Below are positions 8,509-17,728 of a stretch of 64,000 nt of DNA, piece after piece. Numbering within the stretch: position 1 is the first letter of the stretch; the number at the start of each line of letters is the position of its first letter. The notes beneath the pieces are model-generated. The model worked only from the letters and a program-made list of their open reading frames with translations. It was not told the DNA's origin and searched no databases. The stretch spans positions 1-64,000 of the forward strand of contig NZ_QUCM01000009.1 in the NCBI RefSeq assembly GCF_003473545.1, in the 5' to 3' direction. This DNA comes from Clostridium sp. AM22-11AC. GTDB lineage: Bacteria > Bacillota > Clostridia > Lachnospirales > Lachnospiraceae. A program made the translations under genes and the position numbers.

Positions 8509-9360
8509 GCGCTTCTGATCCAGCAGCCGGTTTACTATCCATTCCGCGAAGTGATCGAAGATAACGGAAGAATTTTTGTAAATAACCAGCTGCATTATGA
8601 AGATGGAAAATACACCATTGATTTTGAAGATTTTGAAAAGAAGATCGTAGATAACAATGTAAAAGTATTTATCCTGTGCAATCCTCACAACCCTGTTGGC
8701 AGAGTATGGACAAAAGAAGAACTGGAGAAAATGGGAGATATCTGCTTAAAGCACAATGTAGTGATCATGGATGATGAGATCCATTGTGACTTTACATATC
8801 CTGGCTTCAAATTTACAAGCTTCATGACTCTGGATAAAAAGTACCATAACAGTCTGGTACTGTATACTTCTCCAAGTAAGACTTTTAACGTAGCAGGACT
8901 TCAGCCAGCCAACATTATTATTAAAAATCAGGAACTCCGCGCAGCATACCGTAAGGCAAATGTAGCAGCAGGTTACAGCCAGGGAAGCATTATGGGACAG
9001 GTTGCAGTAAAATCTGTTTATACAAAGGGTGATGAATGGGTAAATGAACTGGTAGAGTATATTACCGGAAATATGAATTACATGCGTGATTTCGTAAAGG
9101 AAAACTTCCCGAAGGCTCAATTCGTAGATCCTGAAGGAACCTATCTTACCTGGGTTGATTTTTCAGGATATGGTTTTACAGATGAAGAATTAGAGCACAT
9201 TATGGTAGAAGAAGCACATCTCTGGTTAGACAGCGGTAAGGTATTCGGACCGGCAACTGCACAGTTTGAAAGATTTAACCTTGCATGCCCGAGAGCTACC
9301 GTAGTAAAGGCAATGGAGCAGTTAAAAGCTGCACTGGACAACCACACAAAGTGGGCATAG
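8497..9360 (+). pseudogene. PatB/MalY-type PLP aminotransferase (cystathionine beta-lyase family), 5' truncated
   Basis: The C-terminal 285 residues or so of a MalY/PatB class I/II aminotransferase, starting at KEGDALLIQQPVYYPF. Retained are NPHNPVGRVW, DDEIHCDF and the PLP lysine in SPSKTFNVAGLQ. Family proteins are about 390 residues; roughly the first 100, including the N-terminal substrate segment and part of the small domain, are missing. The frame continues upstream to ATG 8398, but that stretch is antisense to the MarR gene and has no ribosome site. Full-length relatives cleave cystathionine or cysteine C-S bonds. Inferred to be inactive. The symporter gene follows after 18 bases, so the original gene probably led that operon. 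Confidence 0.75.
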
Positions 9361-9378
9361 TCAGGGGGAGGATAAGAG

Positions 9379-10614
9379 ATGAAAACTTTCTGGAATACAT
9401 ATAAATCGTCTATTTTACTGCTGGCAGCTATGGTAGCAGGCGGTGTGATTGGATTTTTCTGGGGACCTGGAGCAAGTGTGCTCCAGCCCATTGCCGATAC
9501 ATTTTTAAATCTGCTGTATTGCTGTGTTGTACCGCTGATCTTCTGTTCTTTAACAGCGGCGATCGCAAAAATGCAGGATCTTGCAAAACTCAGAAAGATC
9601 TTAATGATCTTCCTGATCGGTGTTATTGTCTCCGGTGTTATTGCATGCCTGTTTATGGTAGCTCCTTGTCTGGTCATTGATCCGGCGGAAGGTTCTACTG
9701 TTTCTTTAACACAGGATGTAGCAGATGCCAGTGGAAGCATGAATGTACTGGGAATGTTTACAGTCGGTGATTTCCCGCTTCTGTTCTCTAAATCTAACCT
9801 GATGGCACTGATCGTATTTACTGTTATTTTCTCTATTGCGATCATCCAGACCGGTGAAAAGGGCAAGCCGATCGTAGAAGCTATGGATCGCCTTACAGCA
9901 GCTATCGTAAACGTGATCAATATCGTTATGAAACTGGCCCCTTTAGGACTTGGCTGTTATTTTGCGATCCTGATCGGTTCTAACGGCAGTGATGTGATCG
10001 GACCGTTGTCAAAAGCAATTGTCATGTACCTGTTTGTGATCGTTGCCTATTATGTTGTTTCACAGACAGTATTTGCTTATATCGGTGGCGGCATGGAAGG
10101 TGTACGCATATGGTGGGCAACCTGCGTGCCATCTACCTTAACTGCTCTTGGTACCTGCTCTTCAGCAGCAACTCTGCCAGTTAATTTACAGCAGGCAAAG
10201 AAAATTGGTATTCCCGATGAGATTGCAGATCTTGTTATTCCTTTAGGTGCAAATCTTCACAAAGATGGCGCATGTGTGATCCAGATCATTAAGGTAGCGT
10301 TTTTATGCTCAGTATTCCATATGGAATATGCAACCCCACGAAACATTTTAATGTCTATCCTGGTAGCTGTTATCGCATCTGTTGTTATGGGAGGAATCCC
10401 TGCAGGCGGTTATGTAGCTGAGATCTTTATCATATCTGCATTCGGCTTCCCTACAGTAGCTATCCCGATCATGGTTCTCATCGGAACCATTACCGATGCA
10501 CCGGCAACTGTAGTCAATGTAACAGGTGATACTGGACTTGTCATGGTCATTACAAGATTTGTAGAAGGAAAAGACTGGATCCACAGAAAAAAAATGGCAC
10601 AAAAAGCAGCATAA
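9379..10614 (+). CDS. Dicarboxylate/amino acid:cation symporter (DAACS family)
   Basis: A 411-residue polytopic membrane carrier of the GltP/DctA/SstT family. The C-terminal half has the re-entrant loop and binding-site region: TALGTCSSAATLPVNLQ, PLGANLHKDGAC and GTITDAPATVVNVTGD. Family members import glutamate, aspartate, serine or C4-dicarboxylates with Na+ or H+; the substrate here cannot be read from sequence. GGGGGAGG lies about nine bases before the ATG at 9379. It sits between a truncated PLP lyase and a frameshifted Na+/H+ antiporter, so its own promoter may have gone with the upstream deletion. The frame itself is complete. Confidence 0.9.
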   Translation: MKTFWNTYKSSILLLAAMVAGGVIGFFWGPGASVLQPIADTFLNLLYCCVVPLIFCSLTAAIAKMQDLAKLRKILMIFLIGVIVSGVIACLFMVAPCLVIDPAEGSTVSLTQDVADASGSMNVLGMFTVGDFPLLFSKSNLMALIVFTVIFSIAIIQTGEKGKPIVEAMDRLTAAIVNVINIVMKLAPLGLGCYFAILIGSNGSDVIGPLSKAIVMYLFVIVAYYVVSQTVFAYIGGGMEGVRIWWATCVPSTLTALGTCSSAATLPVNLQQAKKIGIPDEIADLVIPLGANLHKDGACVIQIIKVAFLCSVFHMEYATPRNILMSILVAVIASVVMGGIPAGGYVAEIFIISAFGFPTVAIPIMVLIGTITDAPATVVNVTGDTGLVMVITRFVEGKDWIHRKKMAQKAA

Positions 10615-10762
10615 AATAATAATATAACTACGCATCCCTCATGGTCGGACCGGATCTGACATATGGGGGGTATTGCGCGTTTCTTTACAAGCATTTATAA
10701 TGGTTTAATGGGAATACAAAAATGCTTTGCAGAAGATGCAGGCACGAAAAGGAGAATTTCTT

Positions 10763-12078
10763 ATGGAAAACAAGAAACTGGGGGCGTTGGCCTTTCTGCC
10801 GCTGATCATATTTTTAGGAACTTACATTGGTTGTGGTATTGTGTTTTCGGTTATGGGAGCGGAAAGTCCTTTTGGCTATTTCCCACGCCATGTAGCGTTG
10901 CTTGTGGGAATTGCGTCTGCCCTTATTCTGGCACCGGGGGTGAAGATTTCAGAGAAGGTAGATGTCCTTACGGAAAATATGGGCCGCAGCGGTGTTATGA
11001 TGATCGTTCTGATCTATCTTATGCCAGCGGATTTCAGGGCGCAGCAGCAGCTATTGGCGGCAAGACTTCTGTTATTAACCTGTGTTTACACTATATTCCG
11101 GTCAAACTTCTGGTTCCTGGCGTATTTATGATGTGCTGCTTTATCTCTACAGCCATCGGAACATCCATGGGTACCATGGCAGCTATGGCTCCGGTTGCTT
11201 TGGGCGTAGCGGAAGGCGCAGGCTTAAATCCGGCTATCGTCTGTGCGGCAGTGATCGGCGGTTCTTATTTTGGTGATAACCTGTCCATGATCTCTGATAC
11301 CACCATTGCAGCAGCAGAAGGCTGCGGATCTGAGATGCGTGATAAGTTCCGCATGAACTTCTTCATTGCCTTTCCGGCAGCTGTTCTTTCTCTGATCTTT
11401 TATGGATTTATAGGGGGAGCAGGCAGCGGAAGCATTGAAGTAGGTGCTTTTGACCTGTTCCAGATCGCTCCTTATATTGTCGTTTTAGTAACTGCGTTAA
11501 TGGGTATCAATGTAGCTGTGGTACTGTTCATTGGTATTTTAATGACCTTTATTGTAGGACTCTTACAGGGAAATGTAGGCTTCTTTGATATCGCCATGGC
11601 AGTAGGTGATGGAATGGCTGATATGTTCAGCATCAGTATTGTTGCTATCCTGGTATCCGGTGTGATCGGTCTGGTACGGTATTACGGCGGTATTGAATGG
11701 ATGATCGATACGATCACCAAAAAGATCAAAAACAGAAAACAGGCAGAATATGGTATCGGTATCCTTTCCGGTATTTTATCCGGTGCTATGGTCAATAATA
11801 CGATTGCTATCATCGTTACCTGTCCTATTGCAAAAGAGATCGGCAGCAAGTACAAGATCGCGCCAAAGCGTCTGGCAAGCCTGGTAGATATTTTTGCCTG
11901 TGCATTCTTAGCTGTTATGCCTCATGACGGCGGTATGCTGATGACATCTGAAATGGCGAACATATCCCCGTTTGCTATCCTGCCATACTCTGTTTACCCA
12001 TTATTCCTGATTATTGCAACCTGCATCACGATCCAGGCAGGACTTTTAAGGACAGCGGAAGAAAAACAGAAAAAATAG
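10763..12078 (+). pseudogene. NhaC-type Na+/H+ antiporter, frameshifted
   Basis: The frame from ATG 10763 (AAAAGGAGA upstream) encodes typical NhaC N-terminal helices up to VMMIVLIYLM, then diverges near 11024-11029. The frame continuing from about 11028 to 12078 supplies the rest: GFQGAAAAIGGKTSVINL, AIGTSMGTMAAMAPVALG, GGSYFGDNLSMISDTTIAAA and the C-terminal helices. Together the two parts make a normal antiporter of about 438 residues with one base missing. The break (ATGCCAGCGG) is not in a homopolymer, so phase variation is unlikely. It is a recent inactivating mutation or a sequencing error. NhaC exchanges Na+ for H+ and would pair naturally with an Na+-coupled symporter next door. Confidence 0.8.
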
Positions 12079-12142
12079 GCAGAAAAAGCAATAATAAAAT
12101 AGGATTTTTCGGTAAAATAGACAAAGACCGAAAGAAAGTGCA

Positions 12143-12171
12143 TTGACTTATAGGGGTAATGATGATATTAT
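12143..12171 (+). promoter_or_regulatory. Promoter of the PTS operon
   Basis: TTGACT (12143-12148) and TATTAT (12166-12171) with a 17-base spacer, just ahead of the antiterminator-type leader. Confidence 0.65.
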
Positions 12172-12199
12172 AGCTCTATCGTTATTTTCTTGATAATAT

Positions 12200-12282
12200 T
12201 GGTTGCTCTAAGGCAACACGCAAAACCAATTTTGAACGATATTATGTGAAACAGATATTTGTTCAAAATTGGTTTTTGTTTT
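12200..12282 (+). promoter_or_regulatory. RAT-like antiterminator site overlapping a terminator (BglG/LicT type)
   Basis: GGTTGC...GCAAC followed by GCAAAACC (12200-12227) resembles the ribonucleic antiterminator sites of BglG/LicT/SacT proteins, whose 3' end is GCAAAACC. Its last bases overlap the 5' arm of a strong terminator: AAAACCAATTTTGAAC (12222-12237) pairs with GTTCAAAATTGGTTTT (12261-12276) followed by TGTTTT. The two folds are mutually exclusive, the standard antitermination layout. No antiterminator gene lies in the window. Confidence 0.65.
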
Positions 12283-12296
12283 AAGGGGGAATTATT

Positions 12297-12785
12297 ATGT
12301 TTCAGGGAATTAAAAAATTATTCGGTGGAAAAAAAGAGGAAGGCCAGATCCTTGCACCTGTAGCCGGTCAGGCAGTGCCTTTAAGCGAGGTGCCGGATCC
12401 TGCATTTGCCCAGGAGATACTGGGAAAAGGCGTAGCCATCCTGCCTTCGGAAAATGAATTTAAAGCGCCTGCATCCGGAGAGGTAACTGTATTATTTGAA
12501 ACCGGACATGCGGTCAGTATCCGTACAGAGAGCGGTGCAGATGTGATCGTTCACATTGGCTTAGACACTGTGAATTTAAAGGGGCAGTTCTTTATCACCC
12601 ATGTAAAACAGGGTGACACAGTAAAGGCAGGGGATCTGCTGATTACAGCAGATATAGAGCAGATCAAAGCAGCGGGTTATGAGGTAATAACACCGGTGAT
12701 CGTCTGCAATGTTTCTGATTTCCCGGATATGGTATGCCATACGGGAAAAGCCGTAAAAGCCATGGACGAGATCATTACTCTGTAA
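12297..12785 (+). CDS. PTS glucose-type EIIA component
   Basis: A 162-residue EIIA of the glucose superfamily (PTS_EIIA_1). His86 in VHIGLDTVNLKG is the phosphorylated residue and His71 in FETGHAVSI its partner; GQFF and KAGDLLI follow as in Crr. It receives phosphate from HPr and passes it to the EIIB domain of the transporter encoded 100 bases downstream. AAGGGGG precedes the ATG. Expression is probably controlled by the antiterminator leader directly upstream. As a separate EIIA it could also serve other glucose-family permeases in the cell. Confidence 0.93.
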   Translation: MFQGIKKLFGGKKEEGQILAPVAGQAVPLSEVPDPAFAQEILGKGVAILPSENEFKAPASGEVTVLFETGHAVSIRTESGADVIVHIGLDTVNLKGQFFITHVKQGDTVKAGDLLITADIEQIKAAGYEVITPVIVCNVSDFPDMVCHTGKAVKAMDEIITL

Positions 12786-12887
12786 TGAACATCAACATGG
12801 ATATAAAGGGGATTTGAAACCAGGAGAAGGGTTCAAATAAATAAGCCGGGATAAAAAAACGGCAACAAAAGAAAGGGGTTTTTAGTT

Positions 12888-14345
12888 ATGATGAAGTTCT
12901 TTCAGAAACTTGGTAAGTCACTGATGCTTCCAGTGGCGTGTCTGCCAGTATGTGGTATCCTTATGGGTATCGGATACATCCTGGCACCGGCAGCTATGGC
13001 AGGTGAGGTTCAGGGATTTACTGCGGGGGGCTTAGCTTACTCAATCGGACTGTTCCTGATCAAAGCAGGGGGTGCGTTGATCGATAACATGTCCTGGCTG
13101 TTTGCAGTAGGTGTAGCCGTAGGTATGGCAGATGACTCAGATGGTACAGCAGGTCTGGCAGGTCTTGTTTCCATGTACATGATCACCACACTGTTAAGTC
13201 CCGGTGCTGTTGCCGGTATTACCGGACATGAGGCAGCACCTGCATTTGGAAAGATCGTCAACCAGTTCGTTGGTATTCTTTCCGGTCTCATCGGTTCTGC
13301 ATGTTACAACAAATATAAGACTGTAAAACTGCCGGATGCACTGGCATTCTTCAGCGGCAAGAGAGCAGTTGCGATCTTTACAGCTATTTATTCCATAGTT
13401 GCAGCTTTAGTCCTGTTTGTTGTATGGCCTCTGGTTTACGGTGGTCTGGTAGCATTAGGCGAAGCATTTATCGGAATGGGTGCTGTTGGAGCAGGTATCT
13501 ATGCATTCTTTAACCGGCTTCTGATCCCATTTGGCCTGCACCATGCGTTAAACTCTGTATTCTGGTTTGACGTAGCAGGTATCAGTGACCTGAGCAATTT
13601 CTGGGGCAATACCGGTGTTTACGGACAGACTGGTATGTACATGACCGGATTCTTCCCATTTATGATGTTCGGTCTTCCGGCAGCCTGCATTGCTATGTAT
13701 CAGACTGCAAAACCTGGTAAGAAGAAAATTGTTTACGGACTTTTAGCTTCCGCAGCGTTCTGTTCTTTCTTTACAGGTGTTACAGAACCAATCGAGTTTT
13801 CCTTTATGTTCCTTGCTCCGGGACTGTATGTAGTACATGCTCTGTTAGCAGGTATTACAGCAGGTATCACCGTTGCCCTGCCGATCCGTGCAGGCTTCTC
13901 CTTCTCCGGCGGTGCTGTTGATATGGTACTCAGTTCCTTTACACCACTTGCAGAAAATCCATGGCTGCTGATCCCGGTAGGTCTGGCAGTTGGCGTTCTT
14001 TACTATGTTGTATTCCGTTTCGCAATTGCCAAGTTTAACTTAAAGACTCCGGGACGTGAAGATGATGATGCAGAAGAGTTAAAGGCAACTTTAGCAAACA
14101 ATGATTATACTTCTGTTGCAAAGACAGTCCTGGAAGGCGTTGGCGGTCCTGAAAATGTGGCTTCCATTGACAACTGTATTACAAGACTTCGTCTGGAAGT
14201 AAAAGACTATACAAAGGTCAACGAAAAAGTGATCAAATCTGCCGGTGTTGCAGGTGTGATGCGTCCAAGCAAGACCTCTGTACAGGTTATCATCGGAACA
14301 CAGGTACAGTTTGTAGCAGATGAATTTAAGAAGCTGTGCAAATAA
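12888..14345 (+). CDS. PTS EIICB permease, glucose/N-acetylglucosamine type
   Basis: A 485-residue EIIC-EIIB fusion. The EIIC part (1-380) has about ten membrane helices with FGLHHALNSVFWFDVAG and TGVTEPIEFSFMFLAPGLYV, the sugar-binding GITEPIEF-type motif. After the KTPGRED linker, the EIIB domain carries Cys430 in IDNCITRLRLEV, the residue that phosphorylates the sugar. GFSFSGGAVDMVLSS and the KTPGRE linker are more like NagE than PtsG, so N-acetylglucosamine is slightly favoured, but glucose cannot be excluded. GAAAGGGG precedes the ATG at 12888; a second ATG follows at once. No EIIA domain is attached; it is encoded upstream. Confidence 0.9.
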   Translation: MMKFFQKLGKSLMLPVACLPVCGILMGIGYILAPAAMAGEVQGFTAGGLAYSIGLFLIKAGGALIDNMSWLFAVGVAVGMADDSDGTAGLAGLVSMYMITTLLSPGAVAGITGHEAAPAFGKIVNQFVGILSGLIGSACYNKYKTVKLPDALAFFSGKRAVAIFTAIYSIVAALVLFVVWPLVYGGLVALGEAFIGMGAVGAGIYAFFNRLLIPFGLHHALNSVFWFDVAGISDLSNFWGNTGVYGQTGMYMTGFFPFMMFGLPAACIAMYQTAKPGKKKIVYGLLASAAFCSFFTGVTEPIEFSFMFLAPGLYVVHALLAGITAGITVALPIRAGFSFSGGAVDMVLSSFTPLAENPWLLIPVGLAVGVLYYVVFRFAIAKFNLKTPGREDDDAEELKATLANNDYTSVAKTVLEGVGGPENVASIDNCITRLRLEVKDYTKVNEKVIKSAGVAGVMRPSKTSVQVIIGTQVQFVADEFKKLCK

Positions 14346-14393
14346 AGAGTATCTGAAAAATTTATCTGGAAAATTAAGTTAGATCATATGGAA

Positions 14394-14450
14394 AAGATCG
14401 CAGCAAAGCGGCATTTAAAACGTCATTTTGCTGCGATCTTGTTTTATTTT
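14394..14450. terminator. Bidirectional terminator
   Basis: AAGATCGCAGCAAA (from 14394) pairs with TTTTGCTGCGATCTT (14426-14440), with a T-rich tail. It ends the PTS genes and the convergent ABC transporter genes. Confidence 0.85.
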
Positions 14451-14454
14451 CAGG

Positions 14455-15237
14455 TCATTGTTTTAAAAATTGTTTCTCAAGCATCCCTACTGCCTGATAC
14501 AACACACAGGACAACAGGCAGAGCATGATCAGGGCGCTCATCAGTTTTGTCATCTCAAAGGTCTGGGAAGCATAGGTGATGAGGTAGCCAAGTCCTGCTT
14601 TGGCGCTTAAAAATTCCCCGATGATCACACCGACCAGACAGAGACCGATATTTACTTTCATAGTGCTCATTAACAGAGGAAGGCTTCCAGGAAGAAGAAC
14701 CTTGGTAAGTACCTCTTTTTTTGCGCCGCCTAAGGCATAGATCAAACGTATTTTGTCTGGATCCATCTGGTTAAAGCCTGTATACAGAGTCATAACAGAG
14801 CCAAAAACAGCAATGGACACAGCGGCTACGATAACTGTGCGCATACGGTTTCCAAGCCATACTAAAAGAAGAGGGGCGAGAGCCGATTTTGGAAGACTGT
14901 TTAAAAGTACCAGAAACGGTTCAAAAATCTGGGCTGCAAAAGGACTGGACCAGAGAAAAAGGGCAGTTAAAAGGCTGATAAGGGTACATAAAAGAAAGCT
15001 TAAAAGGGTTTCTGTTAAGGTTACCCCTGTATGGAGAAAAAGGCTCTTATCAAGAAGCATGTTCCACAGACAGAAAAGGATCTGGGAAGGGGAACTGAAG
15101 ATAAAGCGGTTGATCAGGCCAAGAGAGGCAGTCAGCTCCCAGAGGGATAAAAACAGGATCAGAATCATTATACGGCAGATCCGGATCTGGCGGGTCTGCA
15201 AAAGGAGGCGGGCTTCATATTCCTGCTGTCTGGTCAT
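14455..15237 (-). CDS. ABC transporter permease, SsuC/TauC/NMT1 type
   Basis: A 260-residue inner-membrane permease with six predicted helices and the cytoplasmic coupling motif IYALGGAKKEVLTKVLLPGSLPLLM (EAA loop). It belongs to the nitrate/sulfonate/taurine/pyrimidine-precursor group of ABC importers. Its start overlaps the end of the ATPase gene by 23 bp, so the two are co-translated. No substrate-binding protein gene is adjacent, so the substrate is unknown; sulfonates, taurine or thiamine precursors are possibilities only. Confidence 0.85.
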   Translation of the reverse strand: MTRQQEYEARLLLQTRQIRICRIMILILFLSLWELTASLGLINRFIFSSPSQILFCLWNMLLDKSLFLHTGVTLTETLLSFLLCTLISLLTALFLWSSPFAAQIFEPFLVLLNSLPKSALAPLLLVWLGNRMRTVIVAAVSIAVFGSVMTLYTGFNQMDPDKIRLIYALGGAKKEVLTKVLLPGSLPLLMSTMKVNIGLCLVGVIIGEFLSAKAGLGYLITYASQTFEMTKLMSALIMLCLLSCVLYQAVGMLEKQFLKQ

Positions 15238-16006
15238 CTTTTATCAGCTCCTTCCATAAAGTATTAAAGTAATGGGAAAATTCCGGACAGTTGCGCCTTT
15301 TTAGGGGGCTGTTACAGTCATCAGGAAAAGAAAGGTAAAGGACTGTGCGGATACGGCCGGGTCTGGGAGTGAGGACGATAATACGGTCAGCAAAACTGAT
15401 AGCTTCTGACAGGTCGTGGGTCACTAAAATAGCAGTCTTTCCATTTTTCCTTAAAATAGAGCTGATATCATCACATACCATAAGCCTTGTCTGATGATCA
15501 AGGGCAGAAAATGGCTCATCTAATAAAAGCAGATCCGGTTTCAGTGCCAGTGTACGTATGAGAGCGGCTCTCTGACGCATACCTCCGGAAAGGGCAGAGG
15601 GCTTTGCGTGTTCAAAACCGGCAAGTCCATAGTCAGAGAGCAGGTCAGAAAGTTCCTGTTTTGTTTCAGTATTCAATTTTTTCTGGATCTCAAGTCCAAG
15701 GGAAACATTGGAAAAAATATCCCGCCATTCAAAAAGGTGGTCCTTCTGGAACATACAGCCGATCCCGGTGGCATTTTTGGGATTTTTTTCCAAAAGTTCC
15801 CCATCCAGAAAAATGGCGCCTGCTTCCGGCATGTTCAGTCCGCATAAGAGAGATAAAAGAGTGGATTTTCCGCAGCCGGAAGGACCTACAATGGCTATAA
15901 ATTCTCCGGTATCTACGTTAAAAGAAATATCAGAAAGGGCCAGCGTTTCCCTGTTTTTACTATGGTAGGAAAAGCTGACCCTGGAAACCTGCAATTTGGG
16001 TTTCAT
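15215..16006 (-). CDS. ABC transporter ATP-binding protein, SsuB/TauB type
   Basis: A 263-residue ATPase with Walker A GPSGCGKST (41-49), Q-loop FQKDHLFEW, signature LSGGMRQR (140-147), Walker B LLLLDEP and the H-loop THDLSEAISFADRI. It powers the permease encoded downstream with a 23-bp overlap. GGAG lies seven bases before the ATG. Only 40 bases separate it from the upstream polysaccharide deacetylase gene, so all three may share one transcript. The expected third component, a lipoprotein binding protein, is not in the window. Confidence 0.9.
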   Translation of the reverse strand: MKPKLQVSRVSFSYHSKNRETLALSDISFNVDTGEFIAIVGPSGCGKSTLLSLLCGLNMPEAGAIFLDGELLEKNPKNATGIGCMFQKDHLFEWRDIFSNVSLGLEIQKKLNTETKQELSDLLSDYGLAGFEHAKPSALSGGMRQRAALIRTLALKPDLLLLDEPFSALDHQTRLMVCDDISSILRKNGKTAILVTHDLSEAISFADRIIVLTPRPGRIRTVLYLSFPDDCNSPLKRRNCPEFSHYFNTLWKELIKDDQTAGI

Positions 16007-16046
16007 AGAAAGGCTCCGAAAAGAAACGTTCTTGCTTTAATATACG

Positions 16047-17540
16047 TTACTGTTCTGGTTCTGGTGCAGGTGTTTCATTTTGTGTATGTCCGTAATTCCA
16101 TGTAACAGGAGTAGGACGGGAAGGATCAAAGATCTGGGAAGCGTCAAACAGATCGCTTAAACGCTTTTTAGCAGGATCTTCCTGGATCATATCTTCGTAC
16201 AGGCGGTAACCATCCAGGTTTCTTCTGGCCATTCGCAGATAATCAGGTCCCTTCTGGATCCATGCAGGCTTGCTGGCATCTACATTACAGAAGTAGCGGA
16301 AACCTTTGGAAGCAAGGTACTGGTAACGATAGTTTTCCTCTGTATACGGGTGCCAGTCAGCAACATCGTTTCCATTAGGATAGATGTAAATATCGGTCGG
16401 TCCGATCAGGGACTCCACCTCATTTTTCCATTTATCCGTATCTGTGTAGAAACGTTCATCACTGATTTTGTATGGATTTTCCGGATCGTCGGAAACGCCC
16501 ATCCACAGGTGTCCCCAGCTGTGACTTGCCAGTTCCCAGCCGTCATCCCGTAAGCACTGGGCTACCCTGGCAGCCTGCTCTTTCTCGCTTTCATAATCTG
16601 GGGTTTCGCTGTAGGAAGAAGCAGTGCGGTATCCTAAGATCCCTTCATAACCGGTAAGTGCGATAATAGCCTTGGCTCCTTTGTAGGAGAAATCCGGGTG
16701 CTCATCAATAAAGTCGTTTAAAAGAGGGATCAGGTCATAAGAACCTGTGGAAATGCTGCCGTCATCCATTTTCATTTCGCAGGTAGGCCGTCCGTCCTCG
16801 CCGACTACGATCTTGCTTGCAAATCCGTCTCCATCCATATATGGATAGTAGCATACGTCATCCTGGGACATAACAATGGGCTTTTTGCCTTCCGGCAGCA
16901 TGATCGTTCCCCAGGTGAAAGCAGGATTTCCGTTTTCATCTGTTGTTTCGTAGGCAATATCGTGGATGCGCACTAAAACGTAGCCGTCATTGTAAAGGGC
17001 ATCTAATATTTTTAAGAACTCATCCTTGGTAGTCATAACGGAATTATATCCTTCCATACGGGAGTCACCGTCAAATGCTTTGGAAGTGTCCATGATCAGA
17101 GAGTGGAAAAATACATGGGTCACATTTTTTACATCTGCAGCTACCAGAGAGTCCTTTTGGGACTGGAAGGAAGCAAGGGCTTCGCTGATCCGTGGATCGG
17201 ACTGAATGGAAGGATCCTGGGACAGAAGTTCCATTGCTTTGTCGTAGTCATAACCTTTTGCCAGACGGTCTGCCTGATCGATCAATTGCCCAATGGGATC
17301 GTCGGAATCAGCTTCTGCTGATGCAGACGGGGTCCCGTTGCTTTTCGTAGCTTCAGAAGCAGTGGCAAAAACCGGACGGTCTCCAGGCTGCTTTTTTAAA
17401 ACAAAGCGTGAAAAGGCAAAAATACCGCCCCCGAGAACAAGGGCGATCACAAAAAGAACTATAAAAGTAGGAAGGTGGCGGGACAAATGGAAGAAAAATC
17501 CCCGGCGGTTCCGTCTCTTTCTAAAATTTAAATTACTCAT
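16047..17540 (-). CDS. Membrane-anchored polysaccharide deacetylase-like protein
   Basis: A 497-residue protein with a basic N-terminus, one membrane segment (about 25-45) and a Ser/Ala-rich stalk, so the catalytic part is outside the cell. The NodB-type domain spans about 140-430: Asp227-Asp228 in MSQDDVCYY is motif 1 and His340/His344 in SHSWGH is motif 2. These are the base and metal ligands of zinc-dependent sugar deacetylases (peptidoglycan or chitin/poly-GlcNAc). IYIYPNGNDV is motif 3-like. The domain contains longer inserts than PgdA-type enzymes, so the substrate is uncertain. AGGAG precedes the ATG. Confidence 0.85.
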   Translation of the reverse strand: MSNLNFRKRRNRRGFFFHLSRHLPTFIVLFVIALVLGGGIFAFSRFVLKKQPGDRPVFATASEATKSNGTPSASAEADSDDPIGQLIDQADRLAKGYDYDKAMELLSQDPSIQSDPRISEALASFQSQKDSLVAADVKNVTHVFFHSLIMDTSKAFDGDSRMEGYNSVMTTKDEFLKILDALYNDGYVLVRIHDIAYETTDENGNPAFTWGTIMLPEGKKPIVMSQDDVCYYPYMDGDGFASKIVVGEDGRPTCEMKMDDGSISTGSYDLIPLLNDFIDEHPDFSYKGAKAIIALTGYEGILGYRTASSYSETPDYESEKEQAARVAQCLRDDGWELASHSWGHLWMGVSDDPENPYKISDERFYTDTDKWKNEVESLIGPTDIYIYPNGNDVADWHPYTEENYRYQYLASKGFRYFCNVDASKPAWIQKGPDYLRMARRNLDGYRLYEDMIQEDPAKKRLSDLFDASQIFDPSRPTPVTWNYGHTQNETPAPEPEQ

Positions 17541-17728
17541 AAAATCTCCTGGTCATATTTCTGATAATCATATTGCTTGTGGTATTGTTGAAATTCCTTT
17601 AAGTCTATACAGTATAGCATAAAATACGCCTGTTGGATATAACATATAGTCCTTTTTGTTGATTTTTTAACATCTCCGTGGTATTCTAAGAAATGAAGTA
17701 AAATTCAACAGAATGTGAGGTCTCAAAA

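Noticed and set aside
8509..8688. Apparent N-terminal extension of the MarR protein to ATG 8688
   Set aside because: The stretch is antisense to the PatB coding region and lacks MarR-like sequence; it is open by chance.
10663..11020. Upstream part of the frame that contains the nhaC C-terminus
   Set aside because: Its translation before about 11025 has no NhaC character; the real N-terminus is in the frame starting at ATG 10763.
14753..15259. Plus-strand frame opposite the ABC permease
   Set aside because: Arg/Lys-rich antisense translation of membrane helices; no ribosome site or known domain.
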